Assembly (NCBI RefSeq): GCF_001653235.2
Contig: NC_035790.1
Coordinates: 2,604,001-2,668,000, forward strand
Source of the DNA: Pochonia chlamydosporia 170
Lineage: Eukaryota > Ascomycota > Sordariomycetes > Hypocreales > Clavicipitaceae
Reading direction: 5' to 3'
Length of the DNA stretch: 64,000 bases
Shown in pieces: positions 1-12,133 of the stretch. Position 1 is the stretch's first letter. Each line of letters starts with the position of its first letter. The position numbers and the translations under genes are program-made. The notes beneath the pieces are model-generated. The model was not told the origin of the DNA. It saw only the letters and a program-made list of their open reading frames with translations, and made no database searches.

Positions 1-179
1 TTGCATTTACACAGACGCGGCAGTTTTGCCTCCTTTACAAGACCTAGGATACCCTCTTTTCTACAAAATCTAGCATAGAAATGATATACAATCTCATCAA
101 CATAAAAAACTTGGTATCTCATTATGTGCACCGCCAGCAGTGATTCCAAAAGCAAAGCGCCAATTTATATCACCCAACA

Positions 180-1739
180 TCACAGCATCAAAACGCCCAC
201 AACCAAAGCAACAACGCCCAAGATATTCCCTGGACCAACCTTGACAGCCAATCCCATCTCTGTTGACTCGGAACTGCCGTCCCCACTAGCCCCTTGACGA
301 CCTCCGCCTTGCGTGTTGTCCGTACTAGCACGATTTTTTGCCCCCGAAGGCACAATCGCAGTGGTAATGGTCCTCGTAGCAGCCGTCGGAAGCGTGAACG
401 AGACCCTTGGACTGCGCGACGTTTGAAGGTTGTTGTTGTTGTTGCCTTTGGCGCCAGGTACGTCAATTACTCGTACAGGGTCTGAGGGGGAAGCCGGCGT
501 CAGGGTGATTCTGATGTCTGCCTGCGTTGCCTCCGGTTCACCCCTGGCTTTGACCTGTGCCTGGGTTGGCGACGGAACGACGTTCTGCCATTGTCAGCTC
601 GCATTCACTTTCGAAATTATTGGCGCAACGGTGTGCGCGTACCTTGGCCTTAAGAGCGGGGAGCTGCATGGCTGACATGTCTGGGGATCGTTTGAGCTTG
701 GCCATCATCGAGTTGGACTTGTTCTTGTTGGAGTTTTTGCCATTGTTGCTCTCGGATTTAGCACCCTTGGAATTTCCGTCTTGTTGGTTCCTGTTGTTGC
801 CGCTGTTGTTGCCGTTGTTGTTGCCGTTGTTGTTGTTGTTGTTGTTGTTGTTGCCTTTGTTTGAATTCTTGTTCTTGTTCCTGTTCCCTTGCTTCTTGTT
901 GTTTCCCCGATTGCCACCGTTCATGTCGTTTCCATTCTTGTTGTTGTTATTGTTATTGCCGTTGTTATTGTTGTTGTTCTCCTGTGTCTGCGTCGATACA
1001 GCTGCCGAAGTCGTCGAGCTCAAGACTACATTCGGCAGCGGCTTCAACCCCCCCAGCGGCTGCTGAGCATTCCCATCCACTCCAGGCAGAGGCAACAGCC
1101 CTTCCTTCTGGCCATCCTTGTTTATCTCCTCCGAAGGCGTGGGAGCTGCCCCATTCACACCCGTCACGAGCTTATCAAGAACCTGCGTCCCGGACATGTG
1201 CAGTTTGATCGGCCCAGTAGGCAGCGGTAACAAAGTACTGCCCACACTGGTCACCAAGTTCGTTGCCACCACGCCGCTGCTATCGGTGACTACTTTGCTC
1301 GTGACCACGGGAACCACGCGTGTCACCGTCCCTGGCTTCTGCACCAGACCCGGTATGATGAACTCTTCGGACACGACTGCCTTTGCTTTGGCGTCGATAA
1401 TCACCATGTTGAAGCCTGGGAAGGCGGTAATGCTAACGTCAGGCGTCCATGTTATCAATCCGCTATTCTGAATGCCAACTGTACACTTTGTTAGATATGA
1501 GTCCCGTAGGAGACGGCGCCCAAGAGAGACAAACCTGCAATCTGCTGCGCAACAACAGATTGTCCTACCAGTCCTGCCGGCACCAAAGTAATGGCAATCG
1601 GACCCTCCAGACCAGCCGAATTCCACTTGATTTCAATCTGCTTATTGAGCTCCAACGACGCCGCCTTTCCAGGGAATGAGAATTGTGCCGTCGCACAGCC
1701 TGCCAGGCCAAGTATCTGTAGAAGCCGCATCGTGAACAT
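180..1739 (-). CDS. Kre9/Knh1-like GPI-anchored cell-wall protein with Asn-rich block
   Basis: Three exons: 1535-1739, 643-1478 and 180-560, giving 473 aa. The introns are 1479-1534 (GTTTGT...ACAG) and 561-642 (GTACGC, CTGAC branch, CCAG). The N-terminus (MFTMRLLQILGLAGCATAQ) is a clear signal peptide. Residues about 20-100 resemble the Kre9/Knh1 N-terminal domain of Ser/Thr-rich GPI proteins, with a core of the type IEIKWNSAG...ITLVPAG...ITWTPDV. The middle (about residues 225-325) is an Asn/Gly/Lys-rich low-complexity stretch. The C-terminus has small residues (SGDGSSES), a spacer and a hydrophobic tail ending VVALVVGVLML, as expected for a GPI attachment signal. The splice at 561-642 is what joins this tail to the body. 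It probably sits in the plasma membrane or wall. The specific function is unknown. Immediately before the start codon the coding strand carries a run of T, then C. Confidence 0.8.
739..985 (-). repeat. AAC-rich (poly-Asn) microsatellite inside the wall-protein gene
   Basis: On the coding strand this is a run of AAC/AAT codons broken by GGC and AAG, encoding several blocks of 5-9 consecutive Asn. On the + strand it reads as repeated GTTGTT. The near-uniform use of AAC suggests expansion by slippage. It also creates long Leu-rich antisense frames, which are artefacts. Confidence 0.85.
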
Positions 1740-2799
1740 TATCTTGCGGGGGGGAAAAAAAAAAAAAAGAAAATCATCAACGACAGAAAGACTAAAGCTC
1801 CAACTGGGTAGGCGACAAAAACCAACTGCAACATCAGACGTTTTTGTTCATAACAATGCATCCTTGCCAGGAGTCCCCGTTTTCTCGTGAGCAGCGCCCC
1901 TTGGGCCAAGACGCTCTGGAAACGAACATATCCGAAGCGTGATCCGCGACACTCTCAGTCTGGAGCGTTGCCAAGAAGATCCATTTGAAGGTTATGCGTG
2001 GGAGTAGCTGCGGCGGCTGTCGACGCCGTGAGGATGATGGTGAAACAGGGACGAGGAAGATGGGAGGTTGTGAGGACGGATGGCTGATACAGGGGTTTTG
2101 CCTATCGGGTTGGGCTGAAACGGCAGGGACGGGTGACAGGATATGGTGACATGAATGCGATGAACGCACATATGAAGTTTGGGCCTATTGAGGCCAATTA
2201 CAATATTGCATCTAGCTGTTTTTTTTATCTTTATTATTTGCACCTTCTTTTTAAACAGGGATTTAGTGAAATGCGCCTTCATTGAGAATGACCGCAAGCT
2301 GGAATTGGCACAGGAGGTGAGGCACCAGACGTTTATCGTGGCTGAGGATCCGTAACGGCCATGAGACGATCAAACCGCTTCACTCAGACTCCGCGCAGCC
2401 TTTTATGCGGCCACGATGTGAATTTTTAGGACTCACATGGCCGCAGGCTGTGAAGCCAAGTTCCTTGGGTGACACTCAAGTCTGGCGCATTACTTGGCGG
2501 TCCTTACATTCCACACGGAAAATCGTCATCCTCCTCCATGTCACATTTACGACTGAGCATCACAGTTGCAATACAGTAATCCCATTTACACCTAGCCCGG
2601 TCTACATAGAGTACAAGATGAAGATGAGACTCATACAAAAAAAATTGACCAAAGCATAAAGACAAAATAGAAAAGAAAAAGTACATACTCCCTCCAATTA
2701 CCCGATTCGCAGACAGCATACATCACGCCATTCTCCGTTTTGTGATCCAACCAGAATCTCCCATCATTGAGCCGTTTAAAATCTTGCCAAGCCAGAACT
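1740..2799. other. Intergenic: promoter of the wall-protein gene and 3' flank of ssr4
   Basis: This 1.06 kb stretch lies between two minus-strand genes. It should hold the promoter and 5' UTR of the wall-protein gene (near 1740-2300) and the 3' end of the ssr4 transcript (near 2650-2799). The short open frames (for example at 1834-2297) have no recognisable domain. I see no further gene. Confidence 0.6.
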
Positions 2800-5208
2800 C
2801 TACATGTCTTGGTGTTGCGTGTCACCCGGCGTCCCTGACGCGTCTACTCCGTGGAATGCGTCGCCAAACGCAGAGTCCTCCATGTCCATCTGCAAGTCTA
2901 GATCCTCACCAAGACCACCAGCCTCGCCGTCAAGGTCCGGGGCGTCGTAGCCGGCCAACGCATCCCCCGCGGTGTCCAGATCCCCCAGAGAGCTGAAGTC
3001 GTTTTGATCAAATGAGGCGGAACCGCCGTCTGTTACTGCGGGAGTGGCCGCTGCTGATGTAGGCTTTGTAGCCGTGGCAGCCTGTTTTTGTTGGTCACCC
3101 TCTGCGCCAGTCGCTTCAGCAGTAGCAGCACCAGTTGTAGCCGGTGCGGCTGTCGTAGACGATGGAGCATTGCCATCTGGAGACGCACCGCCCTTTGGCA
3201 CAACAACCCAGTCTCCACTGTCGGTTCCGTGGTCTGGTGCCGAGTCGGCCTGCTGCTTGGTCTGTCCGTCTGTTCCCGACATGTCAACGTCGCCCGTGGG
3301 TTGAGTGCTCGCCTGCTGTGCTGATGCGGTGTCTGTGCCCACCGCGGTTGCTGCTCCAGTTGGTGCCGCTGCCGGCACCGGAGACGGTGCATTGTTGGCG
3401 TTTGATGGCGTTGGAGCATTCGACACTGCCGTCGAGGCCTGGGGCTGCGGCGTCGGGAAGTTGTTGACCGGCGTCGACATGGACGAGAATCCAGTGTGCA
3501 TTTGATCCAGCAATCCTGCTGCCGTGCCTCCCATGTCCATGTCTGAATCCCCCATCATCAACCCGCTGTTCTGTGAGCCAGAGTGCGATGGCTGTCGGGA
3601 CATTTGCGTCGCGGGCGGCGGGGTGGGCGGCTTGGGTGCGGGAGCCTGGTATCCGCCGTCTTGGACTCTCTTTATGGCGGGATGAACGTCAATCTTGCGC
3701 TTGGTAGCCGCCTCCACATCTTTCAGGATATCGTCAAAGGGCGTCTTGGCTGACTGTACTGCCGATTTCCGTTCCTCTTCCCCATTGTCCAGCCGCTCCT
3801 CCGCCTTAAATACTTCCGGCGCAGGAGGGTCCGGGATGGAGCGAATCTCCTTCTCTTTGACCTTAAGGGCCGAGCTTTTCTTAAAACTTGCCATGAGCTC
3901 CGCATGTTCTTCTTCCAGCTTCTTGATCTCTGCCTCTGTAGACTTGACGTGTTTTCCCACTCGTGTTCGGAACTCTTCCGCCAACCCAGCATCTAGCCGG
4001 CCAACGTAGGGCTTCTCGGGGGACTGTGTGAACGCATCCCCTCCCTGGGCGGTAAATATGCCTTCGGTTAGAGAGGCCAGCTCGCCTCTGAGTCCAAGGT
4101 TAAGGTCTGACGGTTGGATCTGGCCTATTCTGTAGGCAGACGAAAGAATCTCCTCCATCCACTCGTGGTTTTGCTGGTACCGGCCAAGGGAAATCTCTCT
4201 AGGAGTCAAGTGATCAAACATATCGCCCCTTGAAATATCCTCGTCGTCGTCAAAGGCAGCGTCCAAGGGAGGCATACCAGGCTGCTGCTGCTGCTGCTGC
4301 TGCTGTTGTTGTTGTTGCTGCTGTTGCTGTTGTTGCTGCTGGCTCTGGCTTTGCGAATGTCTCGCCCGCTTCGCAGGCGGTCCAGGGGCGGGCTGTGGAG
4401 GGTAGGCCATTTGCTGAGGTACTCCTCTCGGCGCCATCTGGGGGCCCATCTGCTGACGAGTCAATTCGGGAAGAGAAGGCCAATTGACACGATCGGAGAG
4501 CATAAACTCCTTTCGTCGGATTTGCCCGCCTCGCAGGAGGAAATGTCGCTGTTGCATGATGGCGTTGACGCGCTCGTCATAAGGAACCATGTTGGCAGGG
4601 ACGCGATCATTCTGTTCCGAGGGGCCGTAATGAACAATAAAGAGGCTCATGTCAACGTGAGGCGGGTTGGGATGACCTGGAGCAGGTACCAGTCGGAATC
4701 GTCGTCGGGCGTGGAGGGCATACTGCTCGCCGGGAATGTACCCAGCTTTGAGGTAGTAAATTTCCAGCATCTATCGTTACAACATAGTTAGTTTTCCTGC
4801 TGACACGTTGTCGGTTATACTTTGTGTCGGTACGCACCAAACCATTCCCCAAATCATGCTTATAGACTTGCTCCGGAGGTGCCCAGACGAAACCGTCTGT
4901 CGCAAAGTTTGTGCCTAGTCGCTGCAGAGGCTGCCATGTCAATAGAATTGTGCCGTCGGCGGGTTTATCGAGATATGTCCAGAAGAATGGAGCGCGGTCT
5001 CTGGCAATCTGAGGGGCAGTCATGAGCCACTTTGCGACCTCGTTCATGTCCATTCGAGGCATTGTCGGATATCGATACGAGGACACCAGGTGGACATGAG
5101 GCATCTAGGTAAAGGTTAGCCACGGTGCTGAGGAATCAGCATCTCAATACACGGTGAATGGCTCACCAGGTCCTGGGGGACGCTGTGGCTAGGATCTGGT
5201 TGCGCCAT
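2800..5208 (-). CDS. ssr4: SWI/SNF and RSC chromatin-remodelling subunit Ssr4 (DUF1750 family)
   Basis: Exons 5167-5208, 4838-5104 and 2800-4770 give about 759 aa. Introns 5105-5166 (GTGAGC...CTAG) and 4771-4837 (GTGCGT, ACTAAC branch, ATAG) are both phase 0. The N-terminal ~230 residues match the fungal DUF1750/Ssr4 N-terminal domain: MAQPDPSHSVPQDL leads into MPHVHLVSSYRYP, an APQIARDRAPFFWTYLDKP block, then YYLKAGYIPGEQYALHARRR. Next come a poly-Gln run, a middle part with a predicted coiled coil (TRVGKHVKSTEAEIKKLEEE) and a long acidic, Ser/Thr/Ala-rich tail. In fission yeast Ssr4 belongs to SWI/SNF and RSC. The same nuclear role is inferred here from family membership. Confidence 0.85.
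4282..4348 (-). repeat. CAG/CAA poly-glutamine tract in ssr4
   Basis: About 22 consecutive Gln codons (mixed CAG and CAA) follow a short Ser-Gln alternation and precede PGMPPLD. The mixed codons suggest an older, partly stabilised expansion. Antisense frames here are poly-Ala or poly-Leu artefacts. Confidence 0.9.
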
Positions 5209-5990
5209 CTTTGAATCAAAAGCGCAGGTCTCCCGCGTGTCGGCAATCAACTCAGTATCCTCCGCGTGCTGCACTCCAGGAGTCAATTAATCGAAATCGT
5301 GGGTTGGGCGTGTCCCAGAGTATCGCGTCCAACCAATCTAGGGCGCACTGTAACCCAAGTTGATGATTGGTGATGGGCCTGATTGGGCGGCGCAAACGCT
5401 CGTGATGGACTTTGATGGATGGAGTTGTTCAAAGATGCTGCTTGCTTGCCGTTGTCCCTGCGCGTACCAGGCCCAAATTTCCTCGCGACGAGGCTGGATG
5501 GTATTGACCAATCATGGGTGGGTTGACTTGGAGGAAAATGTGGGCCTCACTCCTGACTGATAGCCTGACTGGGACCAGTGTGGGCTCAAGCCGCAAAAGA
5601 CAAGACAGATCATGCCCAGTCATGCCATGGGATGGTACATAGATCAAGCATTAAACACCAGACTCCATCTATCAGTGTACACTTTGAAGTGTACTCGTCT
5701 CCTGCTAGGGCACATCCATCTACAACCCAGAACAACCATTTGCACACATCATATGAACTTGCAAGTATGCCCTTTTAAAGTGGACAGCTCGCGATGCGGT
5801 TCCCCAACAGAGGCCGCGTGTGCATGGCGCACGGCCAGTCGACATGACAATAACCAGAGACAAGATTTGGAGCCAAAGATGATTAGGTCCTGATGCCTAA
5901 CCGTACAATCTATTAATAATTTTTTAGTATCCTAGCGACTACTCTGCTACCACTTAGGTATATGTTCTCGAGCCCCAAATCATGCACCTT
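5209..5990. other. Intergenic: ssr4 promoter and GND1 3' flank
   Basis: This 782 bp lies between two minus-strand genes. The part next to 5209 is the ssr4 promoter and the part next to 5990 is the 6PGDH 3' UTR. No convincing reading frame or RNA gene is seen. Confidence 0.6.
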
Positions 5991-8125
5991 TTATGCCTGG
6001 TAAGTGGAGGCAGAGACGTTGCCACCACGGCCAGTCCAGTTTTCGTGGACATCTTTGCCCTCGGGGTACTTGCTGCTGGCGAATTCAGGCTTGACGCGGA
6101 AAGTGTGGGCACCAAAGTAGTCACGCTGGGCTTGGAGGAGGTTGGCGGGCAAGTCCTTGGTGCGGTAGCCATCAAACCAGGACAGAGCAGTAGAGAAGGC
6201 GGGAGTAGGGATACCGAGCTCGGCGGCCTTGGAGACAACGTCTCTCCAGCCGGGCTGGGCCTTGTGAATAGCCTTGTTGAAGAAGTCGTCGAAGAGCAGG
6301 TTCTTCAGGTCGGGGTTGTTGCGGTAGGCGGCGGTAATGTCCTTCAAGAAGACGGAGCGGATGATGCAGCCACCACGCCACATGAGGGCAATCGAAGGCT
6401 TGTTCAGCTTCCAGCCGAACTCTCTGGCCGCCTAAGGGTAAGAATTCACGTTAGCTCGGGCCGTATTCGGGATACACGGATAAGAGAGACAGATTCATAC
6501 CTCCTGCATCAGCATGAAGCCCTGGGCATAAGAAATAATCTTGGAGGCATACAGAGCCTGCTCAAGGTCCTCGAGGAACTGCTCCTTGTTGCCCTCAAAC
6601 TTGCCGCTGCCGCGAGAGACGTACTGAAGCTTGGTGGAAGCCTCAACTCGCTCAGGCTTGATGGCAGACAGGCAGCGGGCCAAGACAGCCTCGGCAATCA
6701 GGGTAACCGGCATACCCAAGTCCAAGGCGTTGACGGCAGTCCACTTGCCGGTACCCTTCTGGCCGGCCTGGTCAAGAATCTTCTCAACCAGGGGCTTGCC
6801 ATCCTCGTCATTGTAGTACATGATGTCGCGGGTAATCTCAATCAGGAAAGAGTCCAAAACACCCTTGTTCCACTTTGTGAAGACGTCACCAATCTCCTTG
6901 TTGGAGAGACCAAGACCACGCTTCATGATGTCGTAGGCCTAGTCGATAACTCTGTCAGAAACTAGTACCCAATTCGCCCGGGAAAGCCACAAACGTACCT
7001 CGCAAATGAGCTGCATGTCACCATACTCGATGCCGTTGTGAACCATCTTGACGTAGTGGCCAGCACCTTCGTCACCGACCCATTCACAGCAGGGCTCGCC
7101 ATCGCTCTTGGCAGCGATGCTCTGGAAAATGTCCTTGATGTGAGGCCAGGCTTCCTCGTTACCACCGGGCATCAGAGAAGGGCCGTAGCGGGCACCCTCC
7201 TCACCACCGGAGACACCGGATCCGACAAATCGGATACCCTTGCTGACCAGGTACTTGGTGCGGCGGTTGGAGTCGGGGAAGTGAGAGTTACCACCATCAA
7301 TGATGATGTCGCCCTTCTCCAGAAGGGGCAGAAGCTTCTCGATCCAGTCATCGACGGCCTGACCAGCCTGGACGAGGAGCATGACACGGCGAGGGGACTT
7401 GAGCTTGCTAACAAACTCCTCGACGGTGTGAGCACCAACAATGGACTTGCCCTTGGCCTCGTTCTCCAGGAATCGGTCGACTTTTGATACAGTTCGGTTG
7501 AATGCGCAAATTGTGAAACCATGGTCAGCCATGTTCATGATGAGGTTCTGTCCCCTGTCATGACCTGTCAGTTCGGCTTCTGCGTTGAGGCAGCTCAGAA
7601 GCTCATGCCACAAAAGCTGGGAGGTTTTATAAACTTACATGACAGCGAGGCCGATAAGGCCCAAATCCGCGCTTGGAACATTGTCAGCATTTCTTGAAGC
7701 TTGGCCGGAAGCAACATTTGAAGCGGGTAGGGGAGATTGTCGAGGTTGCTGGGCGCCACCAAGCTTGAGATTCGCCAGCCGAGCGCTGTCTCAAGACCAT
7801 GAGCTCATGCAGGGTGTTTTGGGGTGTGAAGAAACAGATAGAGGACCAGAAAGGAGAGAGGGGATTAGCTTGAAACAGCTGCCTCAAGCTTGCCCATATC
7901 CACGCTGCTTCGCCCACCTGCCCTCTCAAAGCAATGCAAAGCCAAAAACACCAAGATCCTTCTCGCGATAAGAAGCCATCGAGGTGCACAGAACATGCGC
8001 GAAATGAGAGGTCACAGAGCACAGCAGACTTTGGGGCGGGGTGGTGGGGTAATAGCACTGAAGGCAAAACGATGCGATCAATGGAGGGGTGGACGAAGAG
8101 GAAGCACTTACACGGGGCCAGACAT
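5991..8125 (-). CDS. GND1: 6-phosphogluconate dehydrogenase, decarboxylating
   Basis: Five exons: 8112-8125, 7639-7671, 6999-7554, 6501-6938 and 5991-6431, giving 493 aa, the usual length. It oxidises and decarboxylates 6-phosphogluconate to ribulose 5-phosphate with NADP+ in the cytosolic pentose phosphate pathway. The N-terminus is [19 protein letters not shown], a Rossmann start that is only recovered by splicing a 14-nt and a 33-nt exon. Other family marks are the NADP-preferring CAFNRT, the [16 protein letters not shown] block and the signature [14 protein letters not shown]. The helical C-terminal domain ends in SASTYQA. The first intron (7672-8111, 440 nt) is much larger than the others (84, 60 and 69 nt), and the long frame inside it (7684-8316) has no domain. 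Confidence 0.95.
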
Positions 8126-10530
8126 GATGGCGTTTTGGGTATTAGGCTGTGTGTTTGGATGATGGAATCTCTGTCGAGAGGGTGGTGGACGATGGAGAGA
8201 AAGAAAAGGAGAAGAAGATCAGAGCAAGAGAAATAAGAGAGCAGTGTGGCAGATGAGAGGATTATAATGGGGGGCAAGAGATTTGGATGGCGAAGCTTGT
8301 TGTTACTGGCACACAACTAACTGACGCTCAAGAAGTTTTGGCGTGGCCCGGAAAAGCGGGTACAGTGGGGTGACAAAAGTCAACATTGAAGACGATTTGA
8401 ACAATTGCGCTTGTTGACTCCTGTCTTTTTTCTGGAGGTTTTGATTTTTGACGGTTTGCAGATGTGTTGGTTTGTATCGGTATATTCCCAAAACAATTCA
8501 ACAGCAATTACTCCGTCGTCCTATGTGCATAAATCCCGGCTCAAATGAAGAGAGACAGACACGGAGATGTAAATTTGGGCACCCCACTTGTACTTGGCTT
8601 TGTCCCGACGAGAGCTCATCGTCATCGTGGACCCGGCACGGCCGCTCAAAAGAGCTGCGCAAGGCTAGCTTGGAGGTCATTGCAATGATACTGCATATTC
8701 CACCGCGGCGCGCAGTATCATTCTTTGAAGCATTGAAGCATTAGCATCCGATCTTCAAGCTGCATAGTGCCGACAAGGGACGTTGTTTCGGGGCAAAACG
8801 GTGGTACAATCGCTCCTTCCAGTTTGCTGTCTGTCATTCCTTACAAACCATTACGTGCGCGGGGCAGTCACATCAGTCACATCAGTCACCTCACACTTTT
8901 GACTCCAATCAAGCTCCAACGTCGACCTTTAGCTTTCCAGTCCACGCCCCATTCTCCGTCTGCATCTGCAATCTGCATCTTGACATTACCGTTCCCAGCT
9001 TTATAAGCCCAGCCTCCAGCTGCGACTCACAGTTCGTTTGCCATTGTCAACTAATCAGCCGCAAGCTACCATTGTTGAGCGGAGCTTTCAACTCGAAGGC
9101 TGCCAGGCATTAAGCAATAGCCTGCCGCCAAGGGGTCCCAATTGTGTCATGGAAGTGCTTCACAATCTTTTTCCAAACAACGCCCCGAGTCCCTGCTACG
9201 GGACGCCCGGATCGCCCCTCCGTATCAGGATACGGCCAAAATTCAAATACTGCAACACTGCTGCACACCATGCATCCCGACGCCACAGCGTTGTCATGAA
9301 CCCATCATACAGACGGCTGCTATGCCTGGTTTGTTAGCTTGGCTGGTCTGCAACGGCTGACGAGCGGTTTTTATTTCTGGTCATACTCGCCGAAGTCTGG
9401 CGGAATCCTGGTTTATGAATGTCCCCACGAATCACATTCGCCAGCCGGCATTTCGATAGCTTTGGTCGTTCCCATTTCGGCGGAGTTCTGAGTCCATCAA
9501 GTGGAGTCTATCCCTTTGTTATAAGTGCCTCAGTGCAAGCGCAACGCCCCATTCAAATTTGTTTCTCGCGCAAATGCTCAACCAAGAGAAGTGTGTGGTT
9601 GTTGGTGCATGGTTCTGACCACGATAGTTGACCGGGCCACATCAGTCCGTCCAATGCCATACCCATGCAAGGGCTCCGATAGGCGCTGGATACGCGATCG
9701 GTTAATGCATTTCTCCGGGTAATGACATCGAGGCAACGTTGACCAATCCAGGGGACAATTGAACAATATGTATGTCATACGGTCCAGTAACACAGCAATG
9801 TTTTGCATCTTTGTTGTTCCCTTCTGGGAGTTGTAAGCATCTGTTAGCCCCGAGTACAAATTCTGATAGCTGATTGTCACAGCCGATGACCCGGAACGAG
9901 CCATGTCTTTCTTAGAACATGTCCCCAAAACAACTCTAACGTCTTTTCCTCTTTCCCTCCCGTCCCAGCACGGACAGGATCGGCCATACATCTGAACTGT
10001 GCGGCATTTGCTGATCCCACCCGCAACACATTTATTCGGACGATGGACCGGCGTGAACCCCCACGGACCGGCTGCCGATACAGGCCCACCACCACCGGCG
10101 GCTTAATGTAGAAAGACCTTTTTTCATTTTGCTGATTCCATTAAGCGTGGTGATAATCCATGGCATGACTTACTTATTCAAGACCTCATTTTGCGATTCT
10201 TACTAGCATTTGCATGTGACTTGCAAGTCTATACCACGATCAAATGTGAATGAAGGAATCGGATGTGCCACTGTCATTACGTATCACGTGATGTGGCAAC
10301 CATCAGATTTGAGTGGCGCATCACCCAGCAAGTTGGGTTGACATCAACGCATCGCAAAAAGGCTTCATCCTCCTGTGTCACAACCTCACACCATCGACGC
10401 GACACGAGATAAACTCTTTGACTGCCAAACCTCACTGGGCTTGTGCATATATCGACTTTGAGTGTAGAGTAGCTCAAAGGTACGTCAAAACAAGGCAAAG
10501 CGCTTGTAACTTGGGTTCGCTCTGTTCATC
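8126..10530. promoter_or_regulatory. Divergent intergenic region between GND1 and the RRM gene (2.4 kb)
   Basis: This holds the promoters and 5' UTRs of two divergently transcribed genes. Short frames (for example 9578-9991 minus and 9038-9337 plus) show no family features and stop repeatedly in the neighbouring frames. A small tandem repeat of the 9-mer CAGTCACAT lies at 8865-8889. There is no recognisable gene. Confidence 0.55.
8865..8889. repeat. Short tandem repeat, CAGTCACAT x2 plus CAGTCAC
   Basis: Two exact 9-bp copies are followed by a partial third, about 740 bp upstream of the GND1 start codon. The function is unknown. Confidence 0.7.
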
Positions 10531-11613
10531 ATGGCATACCCGCCTCCTCCAGGCACCAATTCTCTCCCGCCGCGACCTCCAGCCAGCGGTGGCAACAGTA
10601 CCAACATCGGCCGATCGGGCTTCAAGCCCGCGTTCTCGTCAAGTTCGAATTCCCAAGGCCACACGTACGCGAGCGGTCCGTCTTACAATACTGTCGCCCC
10701 AGGATATTCTGGCGGCTCAGCTGCGACCCAATATGGCCCATCTTCGTACTCGAACTATTCCGGCGCGCCTGCTGCCAACGTGAGCAGCGCAGGGCGAGGA
10801 TATGGATACCAATCAGCACCACAGCAGAGCTACGGTCCTCAGAGCTACTCCCAGGGTCCCACGTCATATTCTGCAGCACCGCAAATCAGAAATCCGTTCC
10901 CAATGCCTGGCCAGGCCCAGCCAGCTGCAGCATCCAACCCGAGCGACTATGACCCCGACATGGCTGCGCAAATAGCCCAGTGGCAGAGCGCATACTCTCG
11001 CGACGCTCCGCAAGCTGTTGACAAAAACGGCAAACCCATTGCCCCCGACGTGCCAAAGCCAGATATCCCTGCCACCACTGTCCCTGGTCAACCCGACAAG
11101 AAGAAGACGGTGGTCCGTCAAGGCGGCGGCAAGAAATGGACGGACGACTCGCTCCTCGAATGGGACCCTGCCCACCTGCGTCTCTTTGTGGGCAACCTTG
11201 CCGGTGAAACAACAGACGACTCTCTCCTCAAGGCCTTTGCGCCATGGAAGTCAGTACAAAAAGCCCGTGTCATCCGCGACAAGAGAACGAACAAGTCTAA
11301 GGGCTATGGATTCGTCAGCTTCAGTGACGCAGATGACTTCTTCAATGCCGCCAAGACCATGAATGGACAGTACATCCAGAGCCACCCCGTCATTGTCAAG
11401 AAGGCCAATACGGAAATCAAGACCTCGAACGTCAAGGATAAAAAGGGCGGCGGGAAGAACAAGAACAACTGGAAAAAGTCGGGCAACCAGCAAGGCGGTG
11501 GCGGCAATGCTGGTGGCAGTGGTGGGTATGAGCCAGCCCTTGGTCCTGTCGCGCCAACAGGCGTAACCAAGCCTGGACAAAAGACCAAGAACGGTTTACG
11601 ACTGCTGGGATAG
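10531..11613 (+). CDS. RBM42-like RNA-binding protein with one RRM
   Basis: A single exon of 360 aa. Residues 1-210 are Ser/Tyr/Gly/Gln/Pro-rich and disordered. One RRM spans about residues 215-293, with RNP2 LFVGNL and RNP1 KGYGFVSF. The lead-in SLLEWDPAHLRLF and the core ARVIRDKRTNKSKGYGFVSF closely resemble human RBM42, whose RRM is preceded by a similar LLEWD motif. The C-terminus is Gly/Lys/Asn-rich. A nuclear mRNA-processing or mRNP role is inferred from the family. It converges on the transporter gene downstream. Confidence 0.85.
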   Translation: MAYPPPPGTNSLPPRPPASGGNSTNIGRSGFKPAFSSSSNSQGHTYASGPSYNTVAPGYSGGSAATQYGPSSYSNYSGAPAANVSSAGRGYGYQSAPQQSYGPQSYSQGPTSYSAAPQIRNPFPMPGQAQPAAASNPSDYDPDMAAQIAQWQSAYSRDAPQAVDKNGKPIAPDVPKPDIPATTVPGQPDKKKTVVRQGGGKKWTDDSLLEWDPAHLRLFVGNLAGETTDDSLLKAFAPWKSVQKARVIRDKRTNKSKGYGFVSFSDADDFFNAAKTMNGQYIQSHPVIVKKANTEIKTSNVKDKKGGGKNKNNWKKSGNQQGGGGNAGGSGGYEPALGPVAPTGVTKPGQKTKNGLRLLG

Positions 11614-12133
11614 TCCAACCAGAACGTTGGCATCATTTTGGTACTTGTACACATATTTAGGCAGTTTGGCGTTGGGGGACTTGCATACCCGGCAATGGTT
11701 AAGTAGAATATAATATAAAGCTACATTCACCTGCGTGTCACGAACGAATAATGTCCAGCAATGTAATTTGTCGGCAACGTACTATGTACGTGCATGTCCA
11801 TTACTATGTGACTGGCCACGCATCTCTAACTTCTAAGCCCACCTACATCTGGGTGTGCCGTGATTATCTCCCTCTAGATCAATGGTATTTCCTTGCCATT
11901 ACAAGTTGTCTCAACTTCCAATCCTTGATGCTGAAGATGATGTAGATTTCCCCCTTCTTCAAGCTTACAGAACAATGAAATGCTTTCCCTTCACTGAGGC
12001 CCAAATAGACGTCGTTATACCAAAACGATAAAAACAAAGAGAAATTCAACGCTCAAACAAAAATATCCCCGTTTGAAGCATGCTAGTAGTAATATAATTC
12101 CTCCTCTTGCAAATAGTTACTCGTTACCTGGCG
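11614..12133. other. Convergent 3' flank between the RRM gene and the TPT transporter
   Basis: This 520 bp carries the two 3' UTRs facing each other. It includes AT-rich stretches near 11700-11720 and 12030-12110 that could carry polyadenylation signals. No gene is seen. Confidence 0.6.

Noticed and set aside
557..1066. Leu-rich plus-strand frames
   Set aside because: They are antisense of the Asn-rich repeat. Poly-Leu arises from GTT/TTG triplets.
5982..6965. 327-aa plus-strand frame
   Set aside because: It is exactly antisense to the 6PGDH exons. Its composition follows from codon bias of the real gene.
7684..8316. 210-aa minus-strand frame
   Set aside because: It lies over the long first intron and 5' side of the 6PGDH gene, has no domain, and conflicts with the exon 1/2 splice that restores the Rossmann N-terminus.
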